From NCBI GenBank assembly GCA_036172665.1, contig CM069871.1, positions 60,324,713 to 60,388,712 of the forward strand: a stretch of DNA of 64,000 bases. Direction: 5' to 3'. Each line of letters begins with the position of its first letter. Within the stretch, counting starts at the first letter, position 1. The notes under the pieces are model-generated. The model was not told where the DNA came from. It was given only the letters and a program-made list of their open reading frames with translations, and made no database searches. Below are positions 19,217 through 31,865 of the stretch, piece after piece. Both the position numbers and the translations under genes were made by a program. The stretch comes from Prosopocoilus inquinatus (Eukaryota > Arthropoda > Insecta > Coleoptera > Lucanidae).

Positions 19217-21019
19217 CAAGCGCACTATGCAACCGGCTCCCAAGGGTCCAGAATGTGCGCTGATAACTGAAAACTTCCAGGAAGTTTACTAACACTCGCT
19301 CGTCAAAGATAGCTTTTGAGACGCAACGACGCAGGACCAAAACGTACTTAATAATAAACATATTTAGGCATAAACTTAGGTTGAACAATACGTACACTTG
19401 TATTGAACGTTGTATAAAATCCAAGAAAGTAAAACTAATTTTGAATACGATTTTTCAAACGTGGCAATAAAACACGTTAATTGAGAAACATGTGTGTACG
19501 TTACTCTTTAGGTTCCAGCTGTTTGTTGATGGCTGCCTAACGGTCGCAGTCAAATGTCAACGATAGAGCGCCGCCACTCGTTTAAACGTCAAACTTCGGT
19601 CAATTTTATCGTACCAACTGTCGTACATCAATCGTCTTTGGGCAGATACGTCGCTGAATTAGCAGTGACTTCGAAAAAAACTTCCACAGAGTATACAGTC
19701 GTAAACAAAAGGAGAAGCAGAAGAAAAAAAAGAAGAAGCAAATTCCTCGAATTTACACAGATCTGGTTAATCTGCTTTGCTCAAAAGTAACTCATAAGAC
19801 ATGTAGGGCTTATGTAATCTTAGACAAACTGAATTTTGCTGCCCAATTTTGCAGGAAACAACAGAACGTGTGTTCACCTTAACGTGTCAGACAGTAAAAT
19901 GCGGCCGAAAATGAATACCGCCGGGTGCGGGTGTCGGAATTGACTTTCTGCGATGCGATGAACGTGATTGTCTAAGACCAATCTAAGCGTTGATTTCAAA
20001 CGACGTAACAACGTCACTTCCGGGGAAGAAATATTGCCACCGTACTGAACAGAGCACATGCAACACGTGGTTGCCGAAATGTACGTAGAAGTTAACCCGC
20101 AACAACTTGATTCACAATTCAAAGTAAAATCGTAATAGGCCTGGCTCTGGCTCTTGCAAGAGAATCATTTCAGGCAGTTTGATTAATTTAAAAGTGGTCA
20201 TATAGACTAATAGATGGTGCTGTTTATATTTGAAATATCTTGCGTTATAGCTATTTCATACTTTATTTATTCTAAATTATGTTTTGTAACGTCATTTTCT
20301 GAATTTTCTTAGCGTTATTTAGCAGACAAGCGCTTGTCAAACTATTCTTGTACATTATGGAAAACTGAACAAAATATGTATCTGAATACGGATACTTCAC
20401 TGGAGAACAGGCAACTTAAGTCACTCAAGTGACCGACCTGATTAGAGAACAGCACCTTTCAAAGAGGGAGTTGTTCAAGAGGAGAATGCACGACGAAATA
20501 AACGAAAATTCAAATTTAATTAGCGTTCGCCAAACGCTTTATATAAAAGCGGACATGTCATCACTTGCTTAGTTTGCAGTTTATTGTTACTTTTTGAGTG
20601 TCTGTTACCCGGGGTGGATCCCGGACCCAACAAATGCCGTCGTTTTTGTCCTCCACAAGCTTGAAGGCTCAAAGAATCGAAGTCTGAAAGAATGAAACCG
20701 TTGCCCTAGAAAACCATTTCCGCCATTTCTTCGAAGCGTAAAACCGCTCCAAATTAAATTAAAAATTAAAGAACGAGCAATTTCCTTTCACGTTACTTGC
20801 AATCGCGTACACAATGAATAAGACATTACACCATTCGATTCGCTTTCAGTCGGCATATAATTATTTTAGAAGCAAACGTAACAGATGGCACGAGCTTCTT
20901 ACGATTCTAAAATGATTAATTTTTAATTAGCATTAGTAATTACGCACCACTTTGCTGCAGTAATGACCCCAAAAGACACAACATCCCAAGACCTGCACCT
21001 GCAACTTTATTAGGAAAGG
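19217..21019. other. Non-coding, no gene recognised
   Basis: Short open frames only. CGGCTCCCAAGGGTCC and following bases (19,233-19,265) resemble CCGCCTCCCAAGGTTCACAGCGTGCGCC at 51,723, a dispersed family. GGACCCAACAAATGCCG at 20,624 resembles 52,532. Confidence 0.4.
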
Positions 21020-21280
21020 CGAAAATTTTTTAAAAACGCTGCCGATCCCTCCCAAACAAGAAAAAAATATATAGCTATATACAAATATAAAAAGCTTAAG
21101 CGATTATCATCATCAGATAAAGTGGAACGCGGCGGTAAACCAACCCGTGACCGGGAAGTTAGGTTAAGTGCAAAGCCTCCAAAAAACCAAGGGCGTCGGC
21201 GAGAGTACTCACGCTTTGGCTTACAAGCAGACTGTTTCTTTAGTAAATAAATAATGATTAAACATTAATTTAACTTACAT
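21020..21280. repeat. Dispersed repeat, 'GGGCGTCGGCG' family copy 1
   Basis: Shares CTCCCAAAC-A-GA, AAGGGCGTCGGCG and GAGTACTCACGC-TTGGCTTACA...TTTCTTTA-TAAATAA with 38,858-39,080; more distant copies are at 52.7-53.2 kb. Non-coding; class not determined (LTR or SINE end). Confidence 0.55.
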
Positions 21281-21339
21281 ATACCGACTGTTACTTTTAA
21301 TTAAGAAAAATATTAATACATATTCTGTTAGCGAGAACT

Positions 21340-21748
21340 TTCATAAGTATCATACCAGGAATACCACAATGATGGTACTAGAAGTGTACAGGACGTCGAA
21401 ATATGAAAAGTCTCCTGAATATGCTGGGAAAAAAATGTTTAATAAATTACCCCGACATATTGTGGCCTGTTTACCTTTTTTATCAACCTATAAAGGGTTA
21501 TACAGGTGCGAACGGCACTCAGCTTTTTATGGGAGAGCAATAGTCGAGGATTATTTAATAATTAAATTAAATATTCCAATCTGAAGCTGAACAAAACAGA
21601 AGTTATATTTTAACATAAATTTTGAAATTTGAGCGCCACCAAATTTTTTATTATTAATAATAAAGGGATAACAAAAGAGCAAACAAAAGAAAATTTCCAA
21701 AAATATAGAAATATATTTAATAAAGTTGTTAAACCAAAACAATGGGTG

Positions 21749-21793
<45 letters not shown>
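21340..21793 (+). mobile_element. LINE 3' fragment with 43-base poly(A) tail
   Basis: An open frame to 21,584 contains SPEYAGKKMFNKLPRHI, the typical C-terminal tail of LINE ORF2 (KLFNKLP block), followed by a 3' UTR and 43 uninterrupted A residues (21,751-21,793). Strongly 5'-truncated. The poly(A) directly abuts the 3' end of the minus-strand LINE at 21.8-23.2 kb, so the two are tail to tail. The unbroken A tract suggests a young insertion or an assembly-sensitive site. Confidence 0.7.
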
Positions 21794-21794
<1 letters not shown>

Positions 21795-23160
21795 ATACCT
21801 CGACAAATTTCAGGTACTAATATAACATTACAAACATATTAAAAAAAAATATTTAAAAAGGACATTATAAAACATATTAAAATTTGAAACAGTCGTCATG
21901 CAAATGGAAGAATTCATCTACAGAGTATATGACATTTTTGATAAAAAGTTTCTTTATAGTTTCTTAAAAACAGTATTGATTCATATTTTTAATCAAGGGT
22001 GGAAGTTTGTTAAACATTTTAATACACAAGTGGTTGGTACTTAATTGGGAAGCTTTTACACGATGATAAGGTATTATAAAAGTGTCCTGATTTCTTATGT
22101 TATAAGAGTGGACGTCCTTGTTGGAGGTGAATTGATTTTCTAAAGCTTTCATATACATCAAACAGTTTATTATAAATACACTGGGGATTGTTAATATTTC
22201 GTTTTGTTTGAAGAGTTCTCTGCAACTAGTCCGCCTCGATGCACCGGATAAAATTCGCACTGCTTGTTTTTGTTGTAAGAAGATTTTCTGAGCGTCGCTT
22301 GCATTGCCCCACAGAAGGATACCGTACGTGGCCCGAGAATGGAAGTTGGCATAGTAGGATATTTTGACTGCTTCATACGAAGCACATTGTTTTATTTTCC
22401 GTATTGTGTAGATTGCAGTTGCTAGTTGCTTTTGTAATTGCATAATCTGATAATCCCATCGTGTTTTATTATCAAAGTGGAGTCCTAAAAATTTTATATG
22501 AGCTTTATCAGTCTGTGTATGGGTTGAAAAAAGAAGAGTTTGAGTTTTCTTATCGTTAAGTTTTAAGGAGTTGCTGCTAAACCATTCTTTTGCTTCAGCG
22601 ATTGCTTGATCTGATTTTCTTATTGTTTCTTCTTTGGTTTTTGAAATAGATAATAAAGTTGTGTCGTCTGCAAATAAACAGATTTTTTCTACGGATACAT
22701 TTCTTGGCAAATCATTTATATAAATTAGGAATAGAATTGGCCCTAATATGGATCCTTGCGGAACTCCTTTCGTGTTTGGGACGCTATCGGCGTCTTTTTG
22801 ATTCCAATATACTGTTTGTACTTTACCCTCCAGATAGCTTCTTAATATTTGATGAACTGTTCCTCTGATGCCGTAATAGTGCAATTTCTCCATTAAAACT
22901 TCGTGGTCAACACAATCGAAAGCTTTGCTGAGATCGCAACATGTCATACGAACTGAACTTCCACTGTCGAATGCCGTGGCAATTTCTTCTGTCACTTTTG
23001 TCATTGCTGTAATTGTTGATTTGTTCTTTCGATATCCATGTTGAGAAGTGCTAAAGATATTCAATTTTTCAAAGTAAGTTACTATTCGTTTTTTAATGAT
23101 GCTTTCTAATATTTTTGAAAAACCAGGAAGAATGAATCGATCCACACTAATGCCAGAAGT
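21795..23160 (-). mobile_element. 5'-truncated LINE (family D)
   Basis: Contains one long RT frame on the minus strand plus about 170 bp of 3' sequence that abuts the poly(A) tract. Homology to LINE protein starts abruptly at about 23,150 (ILPGFSKILES), which marks the 5' truncation. Confidence 0.75.
21964..23150 (-). CDS. LINE reverse transcriptase, truncated (family D)
   Basis: Non-LTR reverse transcriptase C-terminal two-thirds, uninterrupted for about 395 codons. In order: ILPGFSKILES, QHGYRKNKSTITA, CDLSKAFDCVDH (palm), GVPQGSILGPILFLIYIND, the catalytic FADD box in CLFADDTTLL, the thumb KTQTLLFSTHTQ, and the C-terminal NHLCIKMFNKLPPLI block. The frame is open upstream to 23,241, but the residues before ILPGF are flanking DNA. 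ORF1 and the endonuclease are absent because of truncation. The intact frame suggests a fairly young copy. Exact clade (Jockey/CR1 group) is an inference from motif style. Confidence 0.8.
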
Positions 23161-23244
23161 TCCTGTGTTTTTTTTCCAGATCATCGTAGCCCATACGGCG
23201 ATCGAACATGCTTCGTGAAGGAGGCGACAGCAAGGTAACAATTT

Positions 23245-24300
23245 CTTCGCTATTTCATTGATTGATATGCTATGAACGACGGAGGAATTTCAGCACTTGG
23301 CCAACGGACCATTTCGACTGAAGTAATTAACTTAAGGAAAGGTAAAACCTCCCTCGGATTTTCCTAAAAAAAATTTCCATTAGTACCGTGGCACGAGCTT
23401 CCGGTAGCAACACAATGTTTTTGCAAAAATCCAACGAAAAAGAAAGAAATATTGAAATTAACTTACCCCCTTATGTTTATGGGAAACAAAAGACATTATT
23501 AAACGTGAAATTAACTTGTCTGACCAAGAAAATGGTAATTAAATGTTAATTTTTAAATGTATACTTAAACAACCACCATATTGGCTAGGATTCAAAACGG
23601 CAACTGCCTCTCGAAGTTTGAAATCGTCGGCCAATCCCACCGCTCAGCTTAATCCGACCAATGAGGTGTGAGAGGGTAAGTTCAGACACGTAAGGCCGTT
23701 TGACGAAGAACTTCGAATGCAGCCCAATGATACAGTATTGCCAATTCTATAAATCAATGTGAACGAAAATAAACAGATGAATAAATTACAATGTAAATTG
23801 TTGCAACATTCTTTTAAAGTGGTAAATGACGAAAACAAAATACAAAGAGACAAACAACATGTAATCATACATGTAAACTCGTCCAATAACAACTGCGAAG
23901 TTAGTCACACAAAAGTAAACAACATCAATTTAACCTTAAAATCAATACAATCAATTTAGTGCTGAAGCGTGAAACAATGAGAAATTTTGAGAGGAGAATA
24001 TTTTACGAGGTAAATAGCCATATTAATTTAATCATAATTTAACAATATACTGATGGGATGCTAAAAAAGATACAACAGATCCAAGATGCACATTTACAAA
24101 CACCGTGTCATTTTAAATGTGACAATATAAAGGATTTGCCTTATTTAGCATTTAAAAAGCAAATTAAAAAAAATTCTATCATATAAGTGCTACTGTAGTA
24201 CGCAAGAATTTCTTCAAGATAGTTTTTAGGAGATAATCAGACTATTTTTGTCTTGCCTTTAAATTACACACTGTAATTACATATCTGTATTTATATATTG
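23245..24300. other. Non-coding, no gene recognised
   Basis: AT-rich. Small frames such as one at 23,759-23,959 show no family resemblance. The stretch at 24,050-24,180 has a short open run (DGMLKKIQQIQDAH) without recognisable identity. Confidence 0.35.
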
Positions 24301-24447
24301 TTGTGAATATTTAACGACCTGATGCTACCTGTGTAGTCGTAACGGAGTAAAGATTTATTATTTATTTATTATTATTACTTAAGACTCTCGAAATGAAACG
24401 CGAGGCGTACAAAAAATTAAAAACTACAACACAAATAAAACTTGGCG

Positions 24448-24566
24448 TTACAACAAACAAGAAAAGAGAAAATAGAGCCAAAAAATGAACTAAATCTTAA
24501 GTAAAATATCCCAAAATTTTTACCCCCAAGTACCCACGTAAGTACCAAACGCGCCAGATTACTGTA
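24448..24566. repeat. Dispersed repeat (pair with 16.17-16.31 kb)
   Basis: Same ordered landmarks as the first copy: AAATCTTAAGTAAAAT, CCCAAAATTTTTACC, CCAAGTACCCAC and AAACGCG. Confidence 0.6.
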
Positions 24567-25214
24567 CACCCGTCCAAACTCACTCCACAATGACGCTCTC
24601 CGAGAACAGACGAGGATAACAAGAAGTAAAAGAACCGGCGGACACTCGGTACGAATCTAAGAAATGAATGGGTCGTAAATTCTTACTCCTGTTTTTACTC
24701 CACCCAGAGCTCTTCGCAACGTGGAGAGGAAAGGTGGTCGTCGTAAGGAAAGGTCCTTAGTGGACGACGCCCCTAACGAATCAGCGTCGGTTGCGTACAA
24801 AAATACAGCTTGGACCGGCTATTCGAGCCACGTCTTACGCAAAGCGCCTAAACAGCAAGGAATATGCCCATTACTGCTCGAAAAGAAGAGAAATATAAGA
24901 AAATGAGAAACCCAAGAACGGTTATCACAAAAAGAGCAAGCAAATAAATGAAACTTACCCCGCCACAAAGATGGTTCGTAAAACAAAGTTAACATATCAA
25001 CAAAACGTGAAATTCAGTTTACAGTACTATTACATATATTAAAAAAAATTAATTTTAATACGATTTTCTTTTAAATAAGATCGAATGAAATTTTGAAATC
25101 TCTACTAAAAGTTTTACAAATAATCAAATTTCAAGACTACAAAAATAAATAAATACTACTAAAATTATAAAGTCAAATTAAAAAAAAAAAATGGTTTGGA
25201 AGAGAAAGGCTCCT

Positions 25215-25505
25215 TCGTAACACCTTCAACGTTACAAACTGGCGCCCATCGTGGGACCCGAAAAATAAGGAAAAAACGCCAAAAACCAACCGTTCCGCGA
25301 ACAAGAAGCCATGCACGAAGAATGGCAATCCCTGCGGAGCAACTGGAACAAATAATTCAACGTTACAGTTGCTCCGCATTCTTCGTGCTTGGCCTCTTCT
25401 TGTTCGCGGAATGGTTGGTGATTGTTTCTTTCGCAATTTTGGCGTTTTCTTTTTCGTTATTTTTCGAGCTCCACGTTGGGCGCCAGTTTGTAGCGTTGAA
25501 TGTGG
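25215..25505. repeat. Inverted pair of LTR-retrotransposon leader segments
   Basis: About 130 bp at 25,220-25,352 are repeated inverted at 25,366-25,500. Each arm contains TACAAACTGGCGCCCA(A/T)CGTGG, which looks like the end of an LTR (...TACA), a two-base spacer and a primer-binding site beginning TGGCGCC, followed by leader sequence with GTTCCGCGAACAAGAAG and a GCGGAGCAACTG box at the centre. So two retroelement leaders sit head to head around an axis near 25,359. LTR and PBS assignment is inferred from the motif. Confidence 0.6.
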
Positions 25506-25829
25506 TTACAAAGGGGTTTATTCAGTAAATAATAACAACGCTCGAAAGTTGGTATGTACTTTATCAAGTTCAGAATTCTCGTATAGAAATTAGGTCGACC
25601 GGTACGGTCAGTGCTAATCTCTGGGAGATTCGAGTCTTAGGCTTAAAATCGAACAAAATGCAGTTTACAGAACTATATGCTGTTATATACATAAGCATAC
25701 CAGCGCACTCTACGGGAAACTTAGACATGTACTAATTAAGTAGCGCCCTCTAGGTGTTTAAGTTGCATACTGCGCCTGCATGATGTTACAGTACAAAATC
25801 AAAAAAAAAAAAGTTTGTATTAGAAAAGA

Positions 25830-26400
25830 GCTTTTCTTTACACGTAAAATGATTTCTTTTGTTTCAACTCACCAACGCTGACTTTCTTGAATAAACACAG
25901 AATTTAAATAATCAAATTAATAAAAAAGAAAAACCGTAGTTTAATACTAAAAAAACAAACACCGTAGTTATGTCTTCATTCGCGAAATTTATTTTAAACT
26001 GACTGAAAAAAAATTAAAATAAAAAAATTAACTTCAACGAGAATCAATTAATTATTAATTTAAGAGGCTTAGACTCGAAGAACTAGGAATATCGACTTCT
26101 TGTAAGCTGCTAGACTATTTATACACTTTTCTCCTCCCCGACTTGTTAAAAGTTAAAAGTGGGGGATGCTGGATGTTGCATTTGCTATGCGAAAAAAATC
26201 CTTAAACCTGTGCATAATTAGGGGCAATATAGCGGTTTCCGTACGCTCGATCTCATTGTTCACGTTTAAAGTCGGGCCGTGCGCACATCTCAGTTCCAAG
26301 AACTTGCGCCCGGCGGCGTATGATTCATGCCCGTTTCTTATACTGACCTCATTCAAGTTTTAAATGCGTTACAATCGCAACTTAATTTTTTTTTAACAAT
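25830..26400. repeat. Dispersed repeat, LTR-like (copy 2)
   Basis: Partner of 7.14-7.80 kb in the same orientation (CACCAACGCTGACT, AACTTCAACGAGAA, GGATGTTGCATTTGCTA, AATCGCAACTTAATTTTT in order). Confidence 0.55.
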
Positions 26401-27828
26401 GCGTCTAAAAAGGTGAAAGAGAAGAAATTCAGGAACGCAGAAACGGTTATCACACAGTCGCGTAAAAAAAAAAAACAGACACAAAAAAGTAGCAATTTAT
26501 TTTGCCACGAAGAGGGGAGGTTCGTAAATAGCGAGATATTATTATTATTATTATTATATTATTATTCAGGTAGTCGCCCAACAGGATAATCCCAATTACA
26601 GGACGAAAAAAAGAAGAGTAGATGTAGAACGATTAGAACTAAACCTAAACCTAACCTAAAACAAAAGAATAAATGTACTGCTACGTACCTGTACAGGTGA
26701 CGCAGGTGATCGCCGTGACAAACGTTTCGGCGTCGCCGGCCAGCCCCAGTGGGATAGGGTGGGTAAAACAAAACAAGACAAAAATATACTAGCTCTGATC
26801 AAACAAACAATAAAACAAAATAAAGGCGCCACTTAATTTCTTTTGGGCTGAAAGGAACCGCGGGGAAAAATTAAGAAAAACCACGTCTCATCCAAGATAT
26901 GTTTTCAATACAGTTTTATTGACCGGAAACAAATAATAATAACATTAACATTAAAACTGAGTCCAAAATTGACAAAAACAAACTATCTAAGCTCTGATTA
27001 AAGCCGCAACCGCGCTTAAAATGTAAACACCACAATCGTCAAATCAACTAACCGGAACGGTGCGCAAAAAAGAAATAGCAAACAGCAATTTCAAAACGTA
27101 TCACTACGCAGTGTGAAGCTACATGCCGTTTTCCGGTAGCAATGTACGTAAAATAAAATAATAAACAGGCCAACCTTATCCCTGCGCGTGTCGCACGTCG
27201 GTCGGAGTGTTGATCAGCTCCAAGCTGTCCGCCGGGACTCACGAGACCGTGCCGAAGCGGGGAAAGGCCAACAAAATCAGACGCTCTTGCCGAAAGCGGC
27301 ACCGAGGTGAGGAAACCCCTTAACTAAAGCCTGTTAGGAAGAAAGATACGCAATAGAAAGTGTCGAAGCGATACAGAACAACCAACGACTCACCTGTTCG
27401 CAGAACTGCTTGGAAGGGAACAGGCGTAGACAATACGAATGTATTATTTCTCTTCACGTGCAACGGGTTATAATCAGCCAAAAAAAGCTGTTATTGCCTC
27501 CACCCACCATCAATTTTTGGGCGAAAACGTACACAAAGGAAAACACATCGACACGAAACGTGTTGTTACACCGAGAAGAACGAGAACCATTCTGTTCTGA
27601 CAAAATCGCTTCGCACCGGCGAACGGAAAGAGATGGGGTTAAAACAAGAAGAGATAGTGTGCCTCCGCCAACCGTGACAGAATCTTACGTCAACGAGGAC
27701 CAATGGGCTTAAAGACCAGGGTTGAATTTCTGTGTAGCTAACGTGGGAAAGGAATCGCTGATTTCACAATATGATGCAATAATGCGTAAATCAAAAAGGC
27801 TAAATAAGAATCTATGCGACCGGAGAAT
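26401..27828. other. Non-coding; one ATT microsatellite
   Basis: No gene recognised. A short (ATT)n tract lies at about 26,539-26,573. Small frames (for example 27,410-27,712) have no recognisable domain. Confidence 0.4.
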
Positions 27829-28341
27829 TTAACTTTCGCAACCCAAACTTTTCCTTATCCTAACTTTTACAGGAAAACGAATAACATGGAGAAATACTTT
27901 GAAAGCATATTCTAATCGACTGAGAACAAAACAGTTGTAAAGGCACTTAAATATCTCAATATTGTTAAAATACTTTACAGACCTCAAAACAAACCCTAAA
28001 GATTTACAAGCTGCAGTGACAGTGACGTCAATGTGGTGAGAAAAGCTTAAAGCAGAATCAAAGGTAACACCCAAATCTTTAGTTACACGTTTCCTAGACA
28101 GTTGCTCACTTTTAGTACAGTAATTGTAATTAATAGGATAGACCTTTTTTGTATACGTTACGACGCAACATTTGTTAACGTTCAACTTCAGACAATTATC
28201 AGCGCACCAGGAAATAATCGTGTTTAGGCACTGCTGGAGTCGTTCAGTTTCCCAAGTATTTGAAATAGAAGCATAGATTTTTAAGTCATCACCAAAAGCA
28301 AGCGAGTGACATTCTAATGAGTCTAGTAAATTATTGATGAA
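27829..28341 (-). mobile_element. LINE family A host copy, 3' segment
   Basis: The minus-strand reading gives FINNLLDSLECHSLAFGDDLKIYAS and NVNKCCVVTYTKK, aligning with the RT of the 0.7-2.4 kb copy from the FADD box (here FGDD) to its thumb. It is the continuation of the 31.87-32.84 kb segment after a nested LINE; about 55 bp around GVPQGS are missing at the junction. The 3' end diverges and frameshifts near 27,900. Confidence 0.8.
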
Positions 28342-28727
28342 TAATAATAATAATAATAATGTTTTTTGACTGCATTACAGACAAAATATACAAGAACTGC
28401 TAGCAGTAATTAAACTATGTTTAAGAAGAAAGCATAAACTAAATTTGTGCCAACAAATGCTTGAAAGTGAGAAAAAAGAGAAAAGAAAAGAGAAATAAAA
28501 TAAAAAGAGAGAAAAGAAATGCAATACAGCCAAAAGGCACGGAGTCAGCAATAAATGCTGCTATTATTTCCGAGCCTTTAATAAGTAATGAAAGCAAATT
28601 AAAATTAAAAAGGCGAAAGTCTGAGAGGTATCTATATGATCTTACTAGTAATAATGTAACACAATTAATGTAAAGTACAAACTTGTATTGTTCTGATTTC
28701 GAAACATTTCTTAAGACCACATTCGTT

Positions 28728-30553
28728 TTACAACGACAACAAATGAACTCTCATAAGTCGCTTGAAGTTCATAAGCGATATTTTTTTCATCTCAACAGGA
28801 ATATTATTAAGGACATACAGAACGTTGTAAGAAAGTAACCTTGTAAATAGAGCAGTGCGGTGAAGTGGTGGTGTTAGCAAACCCTTACTCCTAACATTGA
28901 TATTATGTACATGTGTCCGAAAGTTTAATCCACAATAGAGATAATGTGGAATTTTGGTGTTTAAAATTTTATAGTATAAAACGCTAGAATGTAAATATCG
29001 CCTCTTACTCATATTAAGCTAGTTAGCCCAATTTAAGGTATGAGAAATATGATCTCTGCGTTTTATGCTGTACATGAAGCAAAGACAGAAGTTTTGCACC
29101 TGTTGAACTCTTCGTATATCATTTTTATCTAAGCACGGACCATAAACAGAGTCACAGTAATTAACGTGACTCAGAACCAGGGTGTCCCATAACATTTTTT
29201 TGAGTTTCACATTTAAACAGTCTTTACAACCATATAAAACTTTAAGATGACTGATGGCCTTCTGAATATTTTTTGTGACATGTAACTTAAAACGTAAACA
29301 TCTGTCTATACGCATGCCTAAACTTTTGCCGTGTTCAACCACGTGGATAGCTGCCCCACCAACACTTAGCTTAACCTCATCCTTCAATCTTAGCCATTCT
29401 TTGTTCTTCCCAAAAATTAAAACTGATGATTTTGAAGGATTAAGAGATAAGCAATGATTAGTGCATACAGTGTGAACAATATCTAGGTCGGCATTAATAT
29501 CAGAAATCCCATGAGTAAGATTATACTTAGAAAAGGAGCGATACAGCTGAGTATCCTCAGCATACAAATGAAATTTACACACTCTTAAATTATTAAAGAG
29601 GTTGCAAGTATAAATAATAAAAAGCAAAGGACCCAAGATACTTCCCTGGGGGACTCCCACGTTTAAGGATAATTCAGTTACAAATTGTCATGTAATTTAA
29701 CTTGCTGGGTACGACTGGAAAGATAAGCTCTAAAAAATTGTACACCTGTTTCACTAACTCCTATAAAACCCAAAATAGCTAAAAGCAAATCATGATGAAT
29801 AGAATCAAACGCTTTAGTGAAATCAAGCAAAATGAGAATACTGATATCATTGTGATCGAGGGCATTAAAAACATCATCTAACACAGCAGTAAGTGCGGTT
29901 TCACAACTATGTCCAGGCCTAAAGCCCGATTGTGTGGCAGGAAGTATGTCATATTTATGTAAATGCTTACGCAATTTCGTATCTATAACTTTTTCTAATA
30001 TTTTTGAAAAAATTGAAAGTAAACTTATGGGTCTTAGGTCTTTAAAATCAATTGAATTTTTATTTTTTGGTAAAGGTATTACCAAAGCTCTTTTCCAACA
30101 TGTTGGATAAACATTATGTAACACACAGAAATTTATTATAAAAGTAATGTAGGGCAATAGAAACGGACAACACAAGGTGAGCATTTTTACATTAATTCCG
30201 TCACAACCAACAGACTTGGTTTTAAAGGAATGTAGTATTGAAGATATATCACTTTCTGTAACAGCAGAAAATATTAATTTTTGATCAAAGTGACAAAATT
30301 GATTATTAACATAAAAGTCTAATAACTCTTTATTAACTGGTAGTTTAGCAACTGAATTTACAAAATGATTATTAATTGGATTAACATCTGCAATATTCGC
30401 AGGAATGGTAATGTTTTTATTTTTGTGATAGATGTTCATATCTTTCCAGATATTGTTTTTGTTATTTAAAGAGTGAACTAAGTAGGCCTTCTTTTCTCTG
30501 CGTATCGAAGACGTAGTAAAATTTCTGATTTCTTTATAGTAATCATTATACAC
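28728..30553 (-). pseudogene. LINE family B reverse transcriptase, frameshifted
   Basis: Runs 30,553-29,678 (LVIPLPKNKNSIDFKDLRPI, SGFRPGHSCETALT, LLDFTKAFDSIHHDLLL), a frame change, 29,660-29,019 (GVPQGSILGPLLFIIYTCNL, catalytic box HLYAEDTQLY with E replacing the first D, SSVLIFGKNKE, LSHVNYCDSVYG), another break, and 29,012-28,728 (HVHNINVRSKGLLTPPLHRT). The YAED box plus two frame changes indicate a dead copy. Related to the LINE C reverse transcriptase at 32.9-33.9 kb (shared GLLTPPLH tail). Confidence 0.8.
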
Positions 30554-30565
30554 GAATATTATCTG

Positions 30566-31292
30566 TTATCCATGGGGCATTAGGCTTTTTAAAAGTATGT
30601 TTTTGAAAGGCGCATGCAGATTGAATAAATCAATAATATTTTGATTGAAAAAATTAAGCATCGCATCTACATCATTCATGTCATATATAAAAAACCATGG
30701 AATTTTCCGAAGATCATTTAAAAATAAATCGTAATTAAAATTGCAAAAATCTCGGATAATTCGCACAGTTGGTGAAAAATTATTACTTTCTGATAATAAT
30801 GAAACATTAGTTAGAAAATGGTCACTGATATGTAGATCCAAGACCGCGCTATCTATTACAGATACCTCAGTACCAGTTACTACGATATCCAACAGAGAAA
30901 AAGATCCGCCAGTAGTATTAACTCTTATAGGCTCGTCAATAACCTTTTTTGAAACCCAAAGAATCCAAGAGATCATGAAAAAGAGAACTGCCCCTGCTGC
31001 CGAGATCGAGTAAATTAATGTTTAAATCCCCCATACATACAACTTCATGTGATGTACAGACCATATGAGATAACATAATATTAAGATTTTAAATAAATTC
31101 AGAAACATCAGTAATAGGTATGTAAATCACAACAACATTCAACTTCAAATTAGAGAAAAATAATTCAAGTTGTAAATTTTCCATCGAATTTTGTTCGACT
31201 ATATCAGGTAATAGATTGTACTTAAATTTTACCTTAATATAAACTCCCACTCCACCACCACGTCTCCCGTCCGCTCTATCTTTTCTTATCAA
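30566..31292 (-). pseudogene. LINE family B endonuclease region, broken
   Basis: Two fragments of an exonuclease-endonuclease-phosphatase domain that nicks target DNA: 31,292-31,089 (RKDRADGRRGGGVGVYIK, LNVVVIYIP) and 30,976-30,566 (LLDIVVTGTEVSV, then LHISDHFLT, the SDH catalytic motif). Stops and frameshifts separate them, and the N-terminal N/E motif regions are degraded. Confidence 0.65.
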
Positions 31293-31669
31293 GTTATAGC
31301 CCTAGATATAAAGAAGATTGTCTTATACATAGGGTGACAACCAGGTTTCTGTAACTGCAATGATATCATATTTCATATTCAAGATGTGGTCTTTCAAAAT
31401 GTCGAAATTCCTCAATATGGATCGAACATTCAGATGAGCTAAAAAAAAGCATATTTATAAATGAAAACAAATATTATATTAATTAATAATATATGCTCTT
31501 TACAAACATGATCAAAGATTGTCGATACCTAACGATATAATAATACGATTACGACAATTTAAGTTTACAATATAAGAACACAAATATTAAATTTTTAACA
31601 AAGGAAATTTAATAAACAGAAAAAAAAGAAAATTCTATTCACGAATCTCTTCCTCAATTTATTGCTTAC

Positions 31670-31864
31670 TTACTCCACTGCAACATTTCCCGCATCATCA
31701 ACATTAATTGCAGCTTCCATGGAAGTGACTTCAGTTCGTTTCCCATTGTGATTGTAATAAATACGACCGTCATAGGTCCAAACGCGTCGTACACCGATTT
31801 TCTTTTTTGCAGCTTCAAACAACGCATGTCGGATTCTAGTAAGATCCTCGGTAATATACCACAC
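31670..31864 (-). pseudogene. LINE family B ORF1 C-terminal fragment
   Basis: Reads EDLTRIRHALFEAAKKKIG, RRVWTYDGRIYYNHNGKR and ends AAINVDDAGNVAVE-stop. This pattern, helix-rich then a W-T-x-x-G-R-I basic strand, is the usual C-terminus of the RNA-binding ORF1 protein of CR1/Jockey-type LINEs. The N-terminal remainder was lost by 5' truncation. Confidence 0.55.
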
Positions 31865-31865
31865 C

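Larger units (their letters stand above)
28342..31860 (-). mobile_element. LINE family B, nested in LINE A
   Basis: Nearly full-length apart from ORF1. On the minus strand from the high-coordinate end: the end of ORF1 (31,670-31,864), an endonuclease (about 31,450-30,566), reverse transcriptase (30,553-28,728) and a 3' UTR ending in an (ATT)n tail at 28,342-28,360. The ORFs carry several frameshifts. LINE A sequence flanks it on both sides. Confidence 0.8.

Noticed and set aside
21551..21820. Poly-Phe/poly-Lys open frames
   Set aside because: They are just the 43-base poly(A) tract and its complement.
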